A DNA stretch of 64,000 bases from Piscinibacter gummiphilus (lineage in GTDB: Bacteria; Pseudomonadota; Gammaproteobacteria; Burkholderiales; Burkholderiaceae_C). The notes beneath the pieces were generated by a model. It was not told the DNA's origin. It saw only the letters and a program-made list of their open reading frames with translations, and ran no database searches. Location of the stretch: positions 372,001 to 436,000 of the forward strand of contig NZ_CP136336.1 in NCBI RefSeq assembly GCF_032681285.1. The letters run 5' to 3'. Positions 25,917-34,519 of the stretch are shown piece after piece. The translations under genes were made by a program, and so were the position numbers. Every line of letters starts with the position of its first letter. Within the stretch, counting starts at the first letter, position 1.

Positions 25917-27911
25917 ATGCGCACATCCTGGCCCGCCGTGGTTGCCCTCGCCTTGCTGGCACCCCTGGGTCTTCATTCACCGGCACTGCAGGCGCAAAGC
26001 GTAGTGACGGTCGAGAACGCACGGGTCATCGTGAAATTCAAGGCGGGCTCACCGCTCCTGGGTGACAGGGCGCGGGCGGCGTCGGCGGGTGCCGAGCGTG
26101 CGCTGGTGCTGGGTCAGCGGGTGGGGGTGGCGCTGAGTGCCGGCGCGGCGGTGAGCGAGCGGGCGCAGGTGTTGAGTGCCACTGGCGTCAGCTCGGCCGA
26201 ACTTGCGCGGCGTCTGGCCGCACAGCCCGACGTGGAATACGCCGAGCCCGATGTGCGCCACCGTCGCATGGCAGTGCCCAATGACCCTCGCTATTCCTCG
26301 GTGGCGTTGGGCTCCGGGGGGCCTGTGGCGGGCCAGTGGTACCTGAAACCACCAAATTCGACGCTGGTCTCGGCCATCAATGCCGAAACCGCCTGGGACA
26401 CCACCACCGGCAGCAATTCCGTCGTGGTGGCGGTGCTCGACACCGGGGTGCGCTTCGACCACCCTGATCTGCTGGCTGCGGGCGTGGGCAACCTGCTGCA
26501 GGGCTACGACATGATCTCGGGCGACAGCGCCGTCGCGCTGGCGACCGCCAACGATGGCAACGGTCGTGACAGCGATCCTTCCGACCCGGGTGACTGGGTC
26601 AGCGCCAGCGACCTTCAGACCAGCAACTTCCCTCCGACGCAGTGCATCGAGGAAAACAGCAGCTGGCACGGCACCCAGACTGCGAGCCTGATCGGCGCGC
26701 TCACCAACGAGGGCATCGGCATGGCCAGCGTCGGGCGCACGGTGCGGGTGCTGCCGGTGCGGGTGCTCGGCAAGTGCGGGGGCTTCACCTCCGACATCGT
26801 GGCCGGTATGCGCTGGGCGGCCGGCATCCCGGTGACCGGTTTGCCCACCAATGCCAACCCGGCCAAGGTCATCAACATGAGTCTCGGCGGCAGCGGTGCC
26901 TGCTCCCCGACCTACCAGCAGGCGATTGACGAAGTCGTCGCACTCGGCGTCGTGGTCGTGGTGTCGGCCGGCAATGGCGATGGCCATGCCGTGTCGTCGC
27001 CAGCCAACTGCAACGGGGTCATCGCCGTCACCGCCGTGCGCCACGTCGGCACGAAGGTGGGGTTTGCCGACCTGGGCCCGGAGGTCGCCATCGCCGCACC
27101 TGGGGGCAATTGCGTCAACCCCATTGGTCAGCCGTGTCTGTACCCGATCATGACGGCGACCAACGCCGGCACCACCACGCCCTCGACGTCGACCTACACC
27201 GACGGGGTCGACGCCGCGGTCGGCACCAGCTTTTCCGCGCCGCTGGTGGCCGGCTCTGCAGCCCTGATGCTCTCGGTGCGCCCTGGCATGAGCGTCAACG
27301 AGATCCGCGCCGCCCTGCAGGGCAGCGCGCGTGTCTTCCCCGCCAGTGGTGGCGGCGCCTCTACCGCCGCATGCCGCGCGCCCGACAGCATCGACCAGGA
27401 CGAGTGCTATTGCACCACCAGCACCTGCGGCGCCGGCATGCTCGACACCAACGCCGCCGTGCTCGGCGCGCAGCGCGGCCTGCAGGCCCGCATCACCCAG
27501 AGCGCGACCACGCCTCGCGCGGCCCAGGCGCTGACGCTGAGCGTGGCCAACAGCTATGTGCTGAGCCCGCGCACCCTCACCACCTACCAGTGGACGCTCG
27601 TCGATGGCGGCGGCATCGTGACCACCTTGGGTCCCGACACCGGGCCGACGGTCACGGTGACCCCGTCGGCCCAAGGGCGTTTCAGCGTCAGTGTCACGGT
27701 GACCGACAGCTCGGGTGCGCAATCGACCACGGCTCAGGCGGTGAACGTGGGTGCGCCTGCGCTCATCTCGGGAGGCGGTGGGGGTGGCGGAGGCGGAGGC
27801 GGCGGTGCCCTCGGCCTCGTCTGGCTGGCCGGCCTCGCGATGGCGGTGATCGCCCTGCAACTCCAGCGGAACCGCATTTGCCCCACGAAGGTGTCGCGCC
27901 GGCGGCAGTGA
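25917..27911 (+). CDS. Secreted S8 subtilisin-like protease with GlyGly-CTERM tail (first of tandem pair)
   Basis: 664 residues from the ATG at 25917. A Sec signal peptide (about residues 1-27) is followed by an inhibitor-like propeptide to about 115. The S8 domain has Asp175 (VAVLDTGVRF), His251 (SSWHGTQTA), oxyanion Asn353 (SAGNG) and Ser438 (VGTSFSAPLVAG). An Asp-rich loop (NDGNGRDSDPSDPGDWVSAS) between Asp and His may bind calcium. A Cys-rich YCTTSTCGAGMLD element and a PKD-like beta domain follow. The C-terminus is twelve consecutive Gly, a hydrophobic helix (ALGLVWLAGLAMAVIAL) and a basic tail. This is the GlyGly-CTERM signal processed by rhombosortase. The final tail of about 17 residues is longer than usual. 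The second protease gene starts 42 bases downstream. Confidence 0.92.
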   Translation: MRTSWPAVVALALLAPLGLHSPALQAQSVVTVENARVIVKFKAGSPLLGDRARAASAGAERALVLGQRVGVALSAGAAVSERAQVLSATGVSSAELARRLAAQPDVEYAEPDVRHRRMAVPNDPRYSSVALGSGGPVAGQWYLKPPNSTLVSAINAETAWDTTTGSNSVVVAVLDTGVRFDHPDLLAAGVGNLLQGYDMISGDSAVALATANDGNGRDSDPSDPGDWVSASDLQTSNFPPTQCIEENSSWHGTQTASLIGALTNEGIGMASVGRTVRVLPVRVLGKCGGFTSDIVAGMRWAAGIPVTGLPTNANPAKVINMSLGGSGACSPTYQQAIDEVVALGVVVVVSAGNGDGHAVSSPANCNGVIAVTAVRHVGTKVGFADLGPEVAIAAPGGNCVNPIGQPCLYPIMTATNAGTTTPSTSTYTDGVDAAVGTSFSAPLVAGSAALMLSVRPGMSVNEIRAALQGSARVFPASGGGASTAACRAPDSIDQDECYCTTSTCGAGMLDTNAAVLGAQRGLQARITQSATTPRAAQALTLSVANSYVLSPRTLTTYQWTLVDGGGIVTTLGPDTGPTVTVTPSAQGRFSVSVTVTDSSGAQSTTAQAVNVGAPALISGGGGGGGGGGGGALGLVWLAGLAMAVIALQLQRNRICPTKVSRRRQ

Positions 27912-27953
27912 GTTCACGCTCCCCGCGGCGCTCCGTCTTGAGGAGGCAGCGTC

Positions 27954-29591
27954 ATGGGGGTCTGGAGCAGGATCGGTCGGCAATTCGGGGTGGTGGTGGC
28001 GGTAGGGTTGACGTGCTGCGTCGCCGCCCGCGCTGCGCCGGTCGACGGTCTCATCGTCAAGCTGCGCGATGCGCCGGCCCACGAGCGGGCAGCACGCCTC
28101 GGCGCGGCCGAACAATCGCAGCACACCGAACGCCTGCAGCGCGTGCTGCAGACCGAGCGCATGACCGAAGCGCGCGTGCGCCCGGCGGGGCGTGACGCCC
28201 AGCACTTGAATTTCGGCCGGCGGCTCTCCGAAGGCGAAGCCGAGGCGCTCGCCGCGCGGCTGCGGGCCCGCCCCGATGTCGAATGGGTGGAGCCCAACAC
28301 CCGCGAACGCCTGTTGCAGGCGCTGCCCACGCCCAACGATCCCTACTTCCGCTACGTCTCGCCGACCGACCTCGGCCAGTGGTGGCTGCGCCCCGATGGC
28401 GAAACCACCGGCGGCCAGCTGCCGAGTTACGGTGCCCCGGGGGTGCAGAACGCGTGGGCGTGGCAGACCGGCCGGCCGAGCGCGGTGGTGGCGGTGCTCG
28501 ACACCGGCATCACCGCCCACGCCGACCTGGCCGGCCGCGTGCTGCCGGGCTACGACTTCGTCTCGGAACTCGAATACGCCAACGACGGCAACGGCCGCGA
28601 CCCCGACCCGTCGGACCCCGGCGACTGGGTCTCCCAGGCCGACATCACCGGCAACCCCGCGGTCTTCGGCACCTGCCCCGAGCAGCCCAGCTCGTGGCAC
28701 GGCACCATCATTGGCGGCATCGCCGCCGCCGCCACGAACAACAGCCAGGGCGTGGCGGGGGTGAATTGGAACGGGCGTGTGTTGCCAGTGCGTGTGGCGG
28801 GGAAGTGCGGCGCCACCGTGCTCGACATCACCGACGGCATGCGCTGGGCGGCCGGCCTCGCGGTGCCCGGGGCGCCCCTCAACCCGAACCCGGCGCGCAT
28901 CGTCAACATCAGTTTCGGCGGCAGCGCCGCGTGCGGCGGGCTGTACCAGAGCACGGTCAACGAGCTGGCGAGCGTCGGCGTGGTGGTGGTCGCGGCGGCG
29001 GGCAACGAAGCGGCCGCCATCACGCGGCCGGCGAGCTGCAGCGGTGTGGTCGGCGTCGCGGCACTGGCGCGCGACGGCCTCAAGGCCTCGTATTCGAACT
29101 TCGGCCCCCAGGTCACGGTCGCCACCGTGGGCGGCGACCCCGATGCCGACGATGGCCTGCTCACCCTCATCAACACCGGCACGCAGGCGCCGGGAGCCGA
29201 CAGCTACGGCAATGTGTTCGGCACGAGCTTCGCGACGCCGGTGGTGTCGGGGGTCGTGAGCCTCATGCTCAGCGTGAACGAACGGCTCACGGTGGCGCAG
29301 GTGATCGCCGGCCTGCGCGCCACGGCACGGCCGCATGTGCAGTCGGCGGGCGGGGTGCCGGCGTGTTCGTCGTCGAACCCGAACACCTGCGTGTGCACCA
29401 CCAGCACCTGCGGCGCGGGCGTGCTCGATGCCGTGGGCGCGGTGCGTTATGCGGCGTCGCCGCCGCCGCCAGCGGGCGGGTCCGACGACGGCGGTGGCGG
29501 TGCGCTGGGCGCGCTCTGGTTGCTGGGCCTTGCGCTGGCGGTGGCCGCGCTGCAGTCGCTGCCGCAGGTCAGGGGCGGGCGCAGGGCGTGA
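27954..29591 (+). CDS. Secreted S8 subtilisin-like protease with GlyGly-CTERM tail (second of tandem pair)
   Basis: 545 residues, with GAGGAGG upstream of the ATG. A signal peptide (to about residue 28), propeptide (to about 120) and S8 domain are visible. Asp183 (VAVLDTGITA), His249 (SSWHGTIIGG), Asn351 (AAGNEAA) and Ser425 (FGTSFATPVVSG) form the active site. It shares the Asp-rich loop (NDGNGRDPDPSDPGDWVSQ) and the CTTSTCGAGVLD element with its neighbour but lacks the PKD-like domain. The tail GGSDDGGGGALGALWLLGLA plus basic residues is a GlyGly-CTERM signal. The two genes look like a duplication that diverged in architecture. The stop overlaps the convergent SPOR-like gene by 23 bases. 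Confidence 0.92.
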   Translation: MGVWSRIGRQFGVVVAVGLTCCVAARAAPVDGLIVKLRDAPAHERAARLGAAEQSQHTERLQRVLQTERMTEARVRPAGRDAQHLNFGRRLSEGEAEALAARLRARPDVEWVEPNTRERLLQALPTPNDPYFRYVSPTDLGQWWLRPDGETTGGQLPSYGAPGVQNAWAWQTGRPSAVVAVLDTGITAHADLAGRVLPGYDFVSELEYANDGNGRDPDPSDPGDWVSQADITGNPAVFGTCPEQPSSWHGTIIGGIAAAATNNSQGVAGVNWNGRVLPVRVAGKCGATVLDITDGMRWAAGLAVPGAPLNPNPARIVNISFGGSAACGGLYQSTVNELASVGVVVVAAAGNEAAAITRPASCSGVVGVAALARDGLKASYSNFGPQVTVATVGGDPDADDGLLTLINTGTQAPGADSYGNVFGTSFATPVVSGVVSLMLSVNERLTVAQVIAGLRATARPHVQSAGGVPACSSSNPNTCVCTTSTCGAGVLDAVGAVRYAASPPPPAGGSDDGGGGALGALWLLGLALAVAALQSLPQVRGGRRA

Positions 29592-30240
29592 AGCCCTTGC
29601 CGAGCAGCGCCTCGGCGCGCAGCCCGGCCAGGCGCGCCTGCAGCGTCGCGTCGGCGCGCTCCACGCGCAGGCTGTGCGTCACGGCGGGCGCGGAGAGCGG
29701 CATCACGCGGGCAGTGCGCACGCCGCGCTGCGTGACCTCGGCCAGCGCCTTGTCGGCCGCGGCGCGGTTGTCGTAGCGGCCGAGGGCGAGGCCATCGGCC
29801 AGCTCGGGCGGCACGTTGCGCAGTTCCTCGAAGCCGATCTTCAGGCGCTTGAGCTCGTCGGCCTTCTTCTGCAGCGCCTCGCGGTTGGGGTACTTGCCCA
29901 TGTAGACGATCCACACGCCGGGCGATTCGGTCTTGAGGCTGGCCCAGCTGCCAGCCGGCAGCACGGTCTGCAGCACGCCTTCGGCGGGCCCGATCTGGGC
30001 GGGCGTGTAGGGGCCGGCTTCGAGGCAGACGGGCGGTGTCTCGCTGGCCGTGGTCGCGATGGCCACGGCCGACGCGGCCGGCAGCACGCGGATGGTCTCG
30101 GGCCTCACCTGGCGCGTGAGCCGGTCAGGCTCGCGGTCGCCCTGCGCGCGCACGCCGATCACGTTGTCGAGCAGGCCCTGCGTCCAGGCATAGAACGCGA
30201 GATTGGCCAGCAGCAGCACCACGACCAGCAGGCGCAGCAT
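29569..30240 (-). CDS. SPOR-domain-like membrane-anchored protein
   Basis: 223 residues from the ATG at 30240. One N-terminal helix (MLRLLVVVLLLANLAFYAWT) anchors the protein, leaving the rest periplasmic. Near residues 110-180 the sequence resembles a SPOR repeat pair: WIVYMGKYPNREALQKKADE and ALGRYDNRAAADKALAEVTQ with conserved aromatic and Ala positions. SPOR domains bind denuded peptidoglycan at division sites, but the resemblance here is moderate. The start overlaps the birA stop (TGATG), so the genes are coupled. Its C-terminal end overlaps the convergent protease gene. Confidence 0.7.
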   Translation of the reverse strand: MLRLLVVVLLLANLAFYAWTQGLLDNVIGVRAQGDREPDRLTRQVRPETIRVLPAASAVAIATTASETPPVCLEAGPYTPAQIGPAEGVLQTVLPAGSWASLKTESPGVWIVYMGKYPNREALQKKADELKRLKIGFEELRNVPPELADGLALGRYDNRAAADKALAEVTQRGVRTARVMPLSAPAVTHSLRVERADATLQARLAGLRAEALLGKGFTPCARP

Positions 30241-31148
30241 CAGCGGCTGTCTCCCGTGCCGCCGTCGTCGCGGGCGAGCCGCACGCTCACCTCGCCGCTG
30301 CTCACCTCGTGCAGCTCGTTCTCGTCGCGCACGAGCAGCGCGCCCGTGGGCGAGATGCCGGCGGCCACCCCGTTGGGCACGTTGGCCTGGGTGGTGGTGA
30401 CGGTGCGGCCGCGCAGCAGGTCGCGGGCGGCGTAGCGCGCGGCGAAGGGGGCGAAGCCTTGCCGTTCGAAGCCTTTCAGCGCCCGCACCAGCGGCTCGGC
30501 CACCTGGGCCAGCGCACTCGGGGCGGTGACGTCGGGGTCGAGTTCCTGCAGGCAGGCATAGCCGCTGCTGAGGTCTTCGAGGGGCTGCGGCGTGATGTTG
30601 AGGCCGATGCCGATCACGGCCAGGCGGACCGGGCCCGCCGTCACCGTCTCGATGAGGATGCCGCCCAGCTTGCGGCCAGGGGGAGCGCCGGGGGTGGGCG
30701 CCGGGTCCATCAGCCAGAGGTCGTTCGGCCACTTGAGCCCCACACGCGCGCCCGCAGGGTCCAGCGCATCGGCGATCGCCACGCCGACGGCAAGCGACAG
30801 GCCCGACCAGTCGGCCGGGTTCATCGGCAACGACAGCGAAAACGTGAGCGAGGCGCCGATGCTCGCCTGCCAGGTGCGGCCCAGGCGGCCGCGGCCGCCC
30901 GTCTGGTGCTCGGCCACGAGCAGGCAGGGCTGCACGTCGGCAGCGCGGCGGCCGAAGGCGCCGCTCTCGATGCTGCGGCGCACCTGCACCAGCTCATCGG
31001 TGGGCGGCTCGGCACGCACCCGGGCGCGCTCGAGCAGCGCGCTGTTGGTGGAGACGCTGCGCGCCACCACCTCGACGCTCAAGCCGGGCAACAGCGGCTC
31101 CAGCCGCTGCCACAGCGACTCGGCTCCCCATTGCAATGCTTGGCTCAT
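30240..31148 (-). CDS. birA: Biotin--[acetyl-CoA-carboxylase] ligase
   Basis: 302 residues. The biotin/ATP motif is HQTGGRGRLGRTWQASIG, with KWPNDLWL and KLGGILIETV later and a C-terminal SH3-like domain (GRTVTTTQANVPNGVAAGIS). The N-terminal DNA-binding helix-turn-helix of the E. coli BirA repressor is absent, so this is a monofunctional ligase that attaches biotin to the acetyl-CoA carboxylase carrier protein. A poorly conserved insertion of about 15 residues (DPAPTPGAPPGRK) sits after the KWPN motif. It is the upstream partner of the SPOR-like gene, and 13 bases downstream of the SET gene. Confidence 0.92.
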   Translation of the reverse strand: MSQALQWGAESLWQRLEPLLPGLSVEVVARSVSTNSALLERARVRAEPPTDELVQVRRSIESGAFGRRAADVQPCLLVAEHQTGGRGRLGRTWQASIGASLTFSLSLPMNPADWSGLSLAVGVAIADALDPAGARVGLKWPNDLWLMDPAPTPGAPPGRKLGGILIETVTAGPVRLAVIGIGLNITPQPLEDLSSGYACLQELDPDVTAPSALAQVAEPLVRALKGFERQGFAPFAARYAARDLLRGRTVTTTQANVPNGVAAGISPTGALLVRDENELHEVSSGEVSVRLARDDGGTGDSR

Positions 31149-31161
31149 CGGTGGTGTGCTT

Positions 31162-31698
31162 TCAGCGTTTCGGCGAGAGCATGGTGCCGCGGCAGTTCTT
31201 CGCGCCGCAACGGCATTCGTACTCCTTCTTCAGCTTGGGCGTGTACGGCTCGTCGATGGTGAGGCCATAGTCGTAGAACAGTTCCTCGCCCGGCTTCAGG
31301 TTGCGCAAGGCCTTGATGAAGACACGGCCATTTTGCTCGTCTGCCTCGCAATTGGGGTTGCACGCGTGGTTGATCCAGCGGGCCGAGTTGCCGCCCACGT
31401 TGGCGTCGATCGCATCGCCACTGTCGAGCGAGAAATAGAAGGTGTGGTTGGGGTCGCTCGGGTCGTGCGGATGGCGGCGCAGGGCTTCGTCCCAGGAGAT
31501 GGTCTCGCCCTTGTATTCGATGATGGTCTCGCCCTTGGCGATGGGCGCGATGGCGTAGACGCCCTTGCCGTGCACGCCGCTGCGGCGGACCTGGATGCGC
31601 TTGCCGCCAGCGGCTGCGGCGGACGTGGTGCGGGGCTTGGCGTGGGGCTTGGCGCCCTGGGCTTGCGTCATCGTGCTGATTGGGTACATTGAATTCAT
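31162..31698 (-). CDS. SET-domain protein (putative lysine methyltransferase)
   Basis: 178 residues from the ATG at 31698; starts at 31689 and 31671 are also possible, and none has a clear Shine-Dalgarno sequence. The SET fold is complete: RRSGVHGKGVYAIAPIAKGE at the N-terminus, WINHACNPNCEAD (the NHxCxPN AdoMet/knot motif), ELFYDYG, and a post-SET zinc cluster CRCGAKNCRGTM. Such proteins methylate lysine side chains in eukaryotic chromatin; some bacterial ones act on histone-like or ribosomal proteins. The N-terminal leader is Lys/Ala-rich and probably flexible. The gene is divergent from topB across a Z-DNA-prone tract. The target is unknown. Confidence 0.88.
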   Translation of the reverse strand: MNSMYPISTMTQAQGAKPHAKPRTTSAAAAGGKRIQVRRSGVHGKGVYAIAPIAKGETIIEYKGETISWDEALRRHPHDPSDPNHTFYFSLDSGDAIDANVGGNSARWINHACNPNCEADEQNGRVFIKALRNLKPGEELFYDYGLTIDEPYTPKLKKEYECRCGAKNCRGTMLSPKR

Positions 31699-31700
31699 GG

Positions 31701-31749
31701 GTGCGCGTGCGTGTGTGCACGTACCTGCGTGCGCACGTGCATGCGCGCG
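31701..31749. promoter_or_regulatory. Alternating purine-pyrimidine (Z-DNA-prone) tract in the SET/topB divergent region
   Basis: Positions 31701-31724 and 31726-31749 are each 24 bases of perfectly alternating purine and pyrimidine, mostly GC/GT steps, with a single break at 31724-31726. This is one of the classical sequence types that flips to Z-DNA under negative supercoiling. A TGCACGT/ACGTGCA inverted repeat is embedded (31716-31722 and 31735-31741). It lies 61 bases before the topB start and at the 5' end of the SET gene. Confidence 0.6.
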
Positions 31750-31809
31750 AGAGACCCGGATTGTAGAGAGAGCGCCGGAGACACCGGCACAAGGAACACA
31801 GAAAGAGCC

Positions 31810-34464
31810 ATGAGCAAGTCACTGATCATTGCGGAGAAGCCGTCGGTCGCGCAGGACATCGTGCGCGCGCTGACGCCGGTCGCCGGCAAGTTCGACAAGC
31901 ACGACGAGTACTTCGAGGGCGAGCATCACATCGTGACGTCGGCCGTGGGCCACCTGCTGGAGATCAAGGCACCGGAGGAATACGACGTCAAGCGCGGCAA
32001 GTGGAGCTTCGCCAACCTGCCGGTGATCCCGCCGCACTTCGAGCTGAACCCGATCGACAAGAGCAAGGGCCGGCTGAACGCGATCGTCAAGCTCGTCAAG
32101 CGCAAGGACGTGAGCGAACTCATCAACGCCTGCGACGCGGGCCGTGAGGGCGAACTCATCTTCCGCCTGATCCAGCAGCACGCGAAGAGCAAGCACCCGG
32201 TCAAGCGCCTGTGGCTGCAGAGCATGACGCCCCAGGCCATCCGCGAGGGCTTCGAGCACCTGCGCTCCGACAAGGAACTGCAGGGCCTGGCCGAGGCCGC
32301 GCGCAGCCGTTCGGAAGCCGACTGGCTGGTGGGCATCAACGGCACCCGCGCCATGACCGCCTTCAACTCGCGCGACGGCGGCTTCTTCCTCACGACGGTC
32401 GGCCGTGTGCAGACGCCCACGCTCAGCATCGTGGTCGAGCGAGAAGAGAAGATCAGGAAGCACGTGGCGCGCGACTACTGGGAAATCAAGGCGAGCTTCG
32501 CCGCCCAGGCCGGCGAGTACGAAGGCAAGTGGTTCGACCCCAAGTGGAAGAAGAACGCCGACGACGCCGAGCTGCGCGCCGACCGTGTGTGGGACGCCAA
32601 GACCGCGCAGGCCATCGCCGATGCGGTGCGCGGCCAGCCGGCCACCGTCACCGAAGAGAGCAAGCCCAGCACCCAGAGTTCGCCCGGCCTGTACGACCTG
32701 ACCACGTTGCAGCGCGAAGCCAACTCGCGCTTCGGCTTCAGTGCCAAGACCACGCTCAGCATCGCGCAGGCGCTGTATGAGAAGCACAAGGCGCTCACCT
32801 ACCCGCGGACCGACAGCAAGCACCTGCCGGAAGACTATGTGGCCGTGGTGAAGAACACCATGGAGATGATCGCCAGCGAAGACATGCCGGGCCCGCTCAA
32901 GGCCCTGTCCACCCACGCGAAGACGGCGATCAAGAACGGGTACGTCAAGCCCAACAAGCGCATCTTCGACAACGCCAAGGTGTCGGACCACTTCGCCATC
33001 ATCCCCACGCTCATCGCCCCCAAGAGCCTGACCGAGGTCGAGGCCAAGCTGTACGACATGGTGGTGAAGCGCTTCCTGGCGGTGTTCTTCCCGCCGGCCG
33101 AGTTCATGGTCACCACCCGCATCAGCACGGCGGCGGGCCACAGCTTCCAGACCAACGGCAAGGTGATGGTGAAGCCGGGCTGGCTTGCCATCTACGGCCG
33201 CGAGGTGCAGGAAGACGACGCCAACCTCGTGGCGGTGGCGCCGGGCGAGGTCGTGCGCACCGAGGCGGTCGACGTCAACGCGCTCAAGACCAAGCCGCCC
33301 GCGCGCTACACCGAAGCCACGCTGCTGTCGGCGATGGAAGGCGCCGGCAAACTGATCGACGACGACGAGCTGCGCGAAGCCATGCAGGAGAAGGGCCTGG
33401 GCACGCCAGCCACGCGCGCGGCCATCATCGAAGGCCTGATCCTCGAGAAGTACATCCACCGCGACGGGCGGGAGCTGGTCCCCACCGCCAAGGCCTTCCA
33501 GCTCGCCACGCTGCTGCGCGGCCTGGGCGTGGAAGACCTCACCAAGCCCGAACTCACCGGCAACTGGGAGTTCCAGCTGTCCGAGATGGAAAAGGGCAAG
33601 CTGAGCCGCGACACCTTCATGGCCGAGATCGCCGCGATGACGCAGCGCATCGTCGCCAAGGCCAAGGAATACGACCGCGACACCATTCCCGGCGACTACG
33701 CCACGCTCAAGACGCCGTGCCCCAACTGCGGCGGTGTGGTGAAGGAGAACTACCGCCGCTTCACCTGCACCGGCAAGTCGGGTGACGGCGAAGGGTGCGG
33801 CTTCTCCATCGGCAAGATCCCGGGCGGCCGCAGCTTCGAGTTGCACGAGGTCGAGGAATTCCTCGACAAGAAGCGCATCGGCCCGCTCGAAGGCTTCCGC
33901 TCCAAGGCCGGCTGGCCCTTCACCGCCGAACTCAGGCTGGTGTTCGACGACGAGATCAAGAACTGGAAGCTCGAGTTCGACTTCGGCGAAGACGCGAAGA
34001 AGGAAGGCGAGTCCGGCGAGCCGGTCGACTTCTCCGGCCAGGAGTCGCTGGGGGCCTGCCCCAAGTGCCAGGGCAAGGTGTTCGAGCACGGCACGAGCTA
34101 TGTGTGCGAACACGCCGTGGGCGCGCACGTCACCTGCGACTTCAAGAGCGGCAAGATCATCCTGCAGCAGCCGGTGGCGCGCGAGCAGATGACCAAGCTG
34201 CTCGCCACCGGCAAGACCGACCTCCTGGAGAACTTCGTCTCCAACAAGACGCGGCGCAAGTTCAAGGCCTTCCTCGCCTTCGACAAGAAGGAAGGCAAGG
34301 TGAGCTTCGAGTTCCAGCCGCGTGCCGGCAAGGCGCCTCCCGCGAAGACGGCGGCCAGCAAGGCGTCCGCCAAGGAGGCCGCACCGGCCGAGGCGGCGCC
34401 CGCGAAGAAGGTGGCGGCGAAGAAGGCCCCGGCCAAGAAAGCCGCAGCGAAGAAGGCAGCTTGA
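31810..34464 (+). CDS. topB: DNA topoisomerase III (type IA)
   Basis: 884 residues from the ATG at 31810. The Toprim domain has Glu9 (LIIAEKPSVAQDIV) and the metal motif INACDAGREGELIF (D109, E113; the DAGRE form is normal in TopB proteins). The active-site Tyr331 is in LTYPRTDSKHLP. Cys-rich zinc-finger segments lie at CPNCGGVV...CTG...CGF and CPKCQ...C near residues 640-780, followed by the TopB C-terminal repeats. The last ~47 residues are a low-complexity Ala/Lys/Pro tail (KKAPAKKAAAKKAA), like the tail of histone H1. The enzyme relaxes and decatenates DNA through single-strand passage. Confidence 0.95.
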   Translation: MSKSLIIAEKPSVAQDIVRALTPVAGKFDKHDEYFEGEHHIVTSAVGHLLEIKAPEEYDVKRGKWSFANLPVIPPHFELNPIDKSKGRLNAIVKLVKRKDVSELINACDAGREGELIFRLIQQHAKSKHPVKRLWLQSMTPQAIREGFEHLRSDKELQGLAEAARSRSEADWLVGINGTRAMTAFNSRDGGFFLTTVGRVQTPTLSIVVEREEKIRKHVARDYWEIKASFAAQAGEYEGKWFDPKWKKNADDAELRADRVWDAKTAQAIADAVRGQPATVTEESKPSTQSSPGLYDLTTLQREANSRFGFSAKTTLSIAQALYEKHKALTYPRTDSKHLPEDYVAVVKNTMEMIASEDMPGPLKALSTHAKTAIKNGYVKPNKRIFDNAKVSDHFAIIPTLIAPKSLTEVEAKLYDMVVKRFLAVFFPPAEFMVTTRISTAAGHSFQTNGKVMVKPGWLAIYGREVQEDDANLVAVAPGEVVRTEAVDVNALKTKPPARYTEATLLSAMEGAGKLIDDDELREAMQEKGLGTPATRAAIIEGLILEKYIHRDGRELVPTAKAFQLATLLRGLGVEDLTKPELTGNWEFQLSEMEKGKLSRDTFMAEIAAMTQRIVAKAKEYDRDTIPGDYATLKTPCPNCGGVVKENYRRFTCTGKSGDGEGCGFSIGKIPGGRSFELHEVEEFLDKKRIGPLEGFRSKAGWPFTAELRLVFDDEIKNWKLEFDFGEDAKKEGESGEPVDFSGQESLGACPKCQGKVFEHGTSYVCEHAVGAHVTCDFKSGKIILQQPVAREQMTKLLATGKTDLLENFVSNKTRRKFKAFLAFDKKEGKVSFEFQPRAGKAPPAKTAASKASAKEAAPAEAAPAKKVAAKKAPAKKAAAKKAA

Positions 34465-34519
34465 GGGCTGCTGCAAAATGGCCGCGACCCGTGGTCCAAC
34501 GCAAACCTGGAGGTGGTGC

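Noticed and set aside
26049..29336. Open frame of 1095 codons on the minus strand opposite the two S8 protease genes
   Set aside because: Antisense shadow of high-GC coding sequence; the translation is Arg/His/Gly-rich with no recognisable domain, while the plus strand has clear catalytic motifs.
31873..32160. TopB Toprim motif DAGRE lacking the second Asp of DxDxE
   Set aside because: The DAGREGE form is common in TopB-type topoisomerase III, so it is not a defect.
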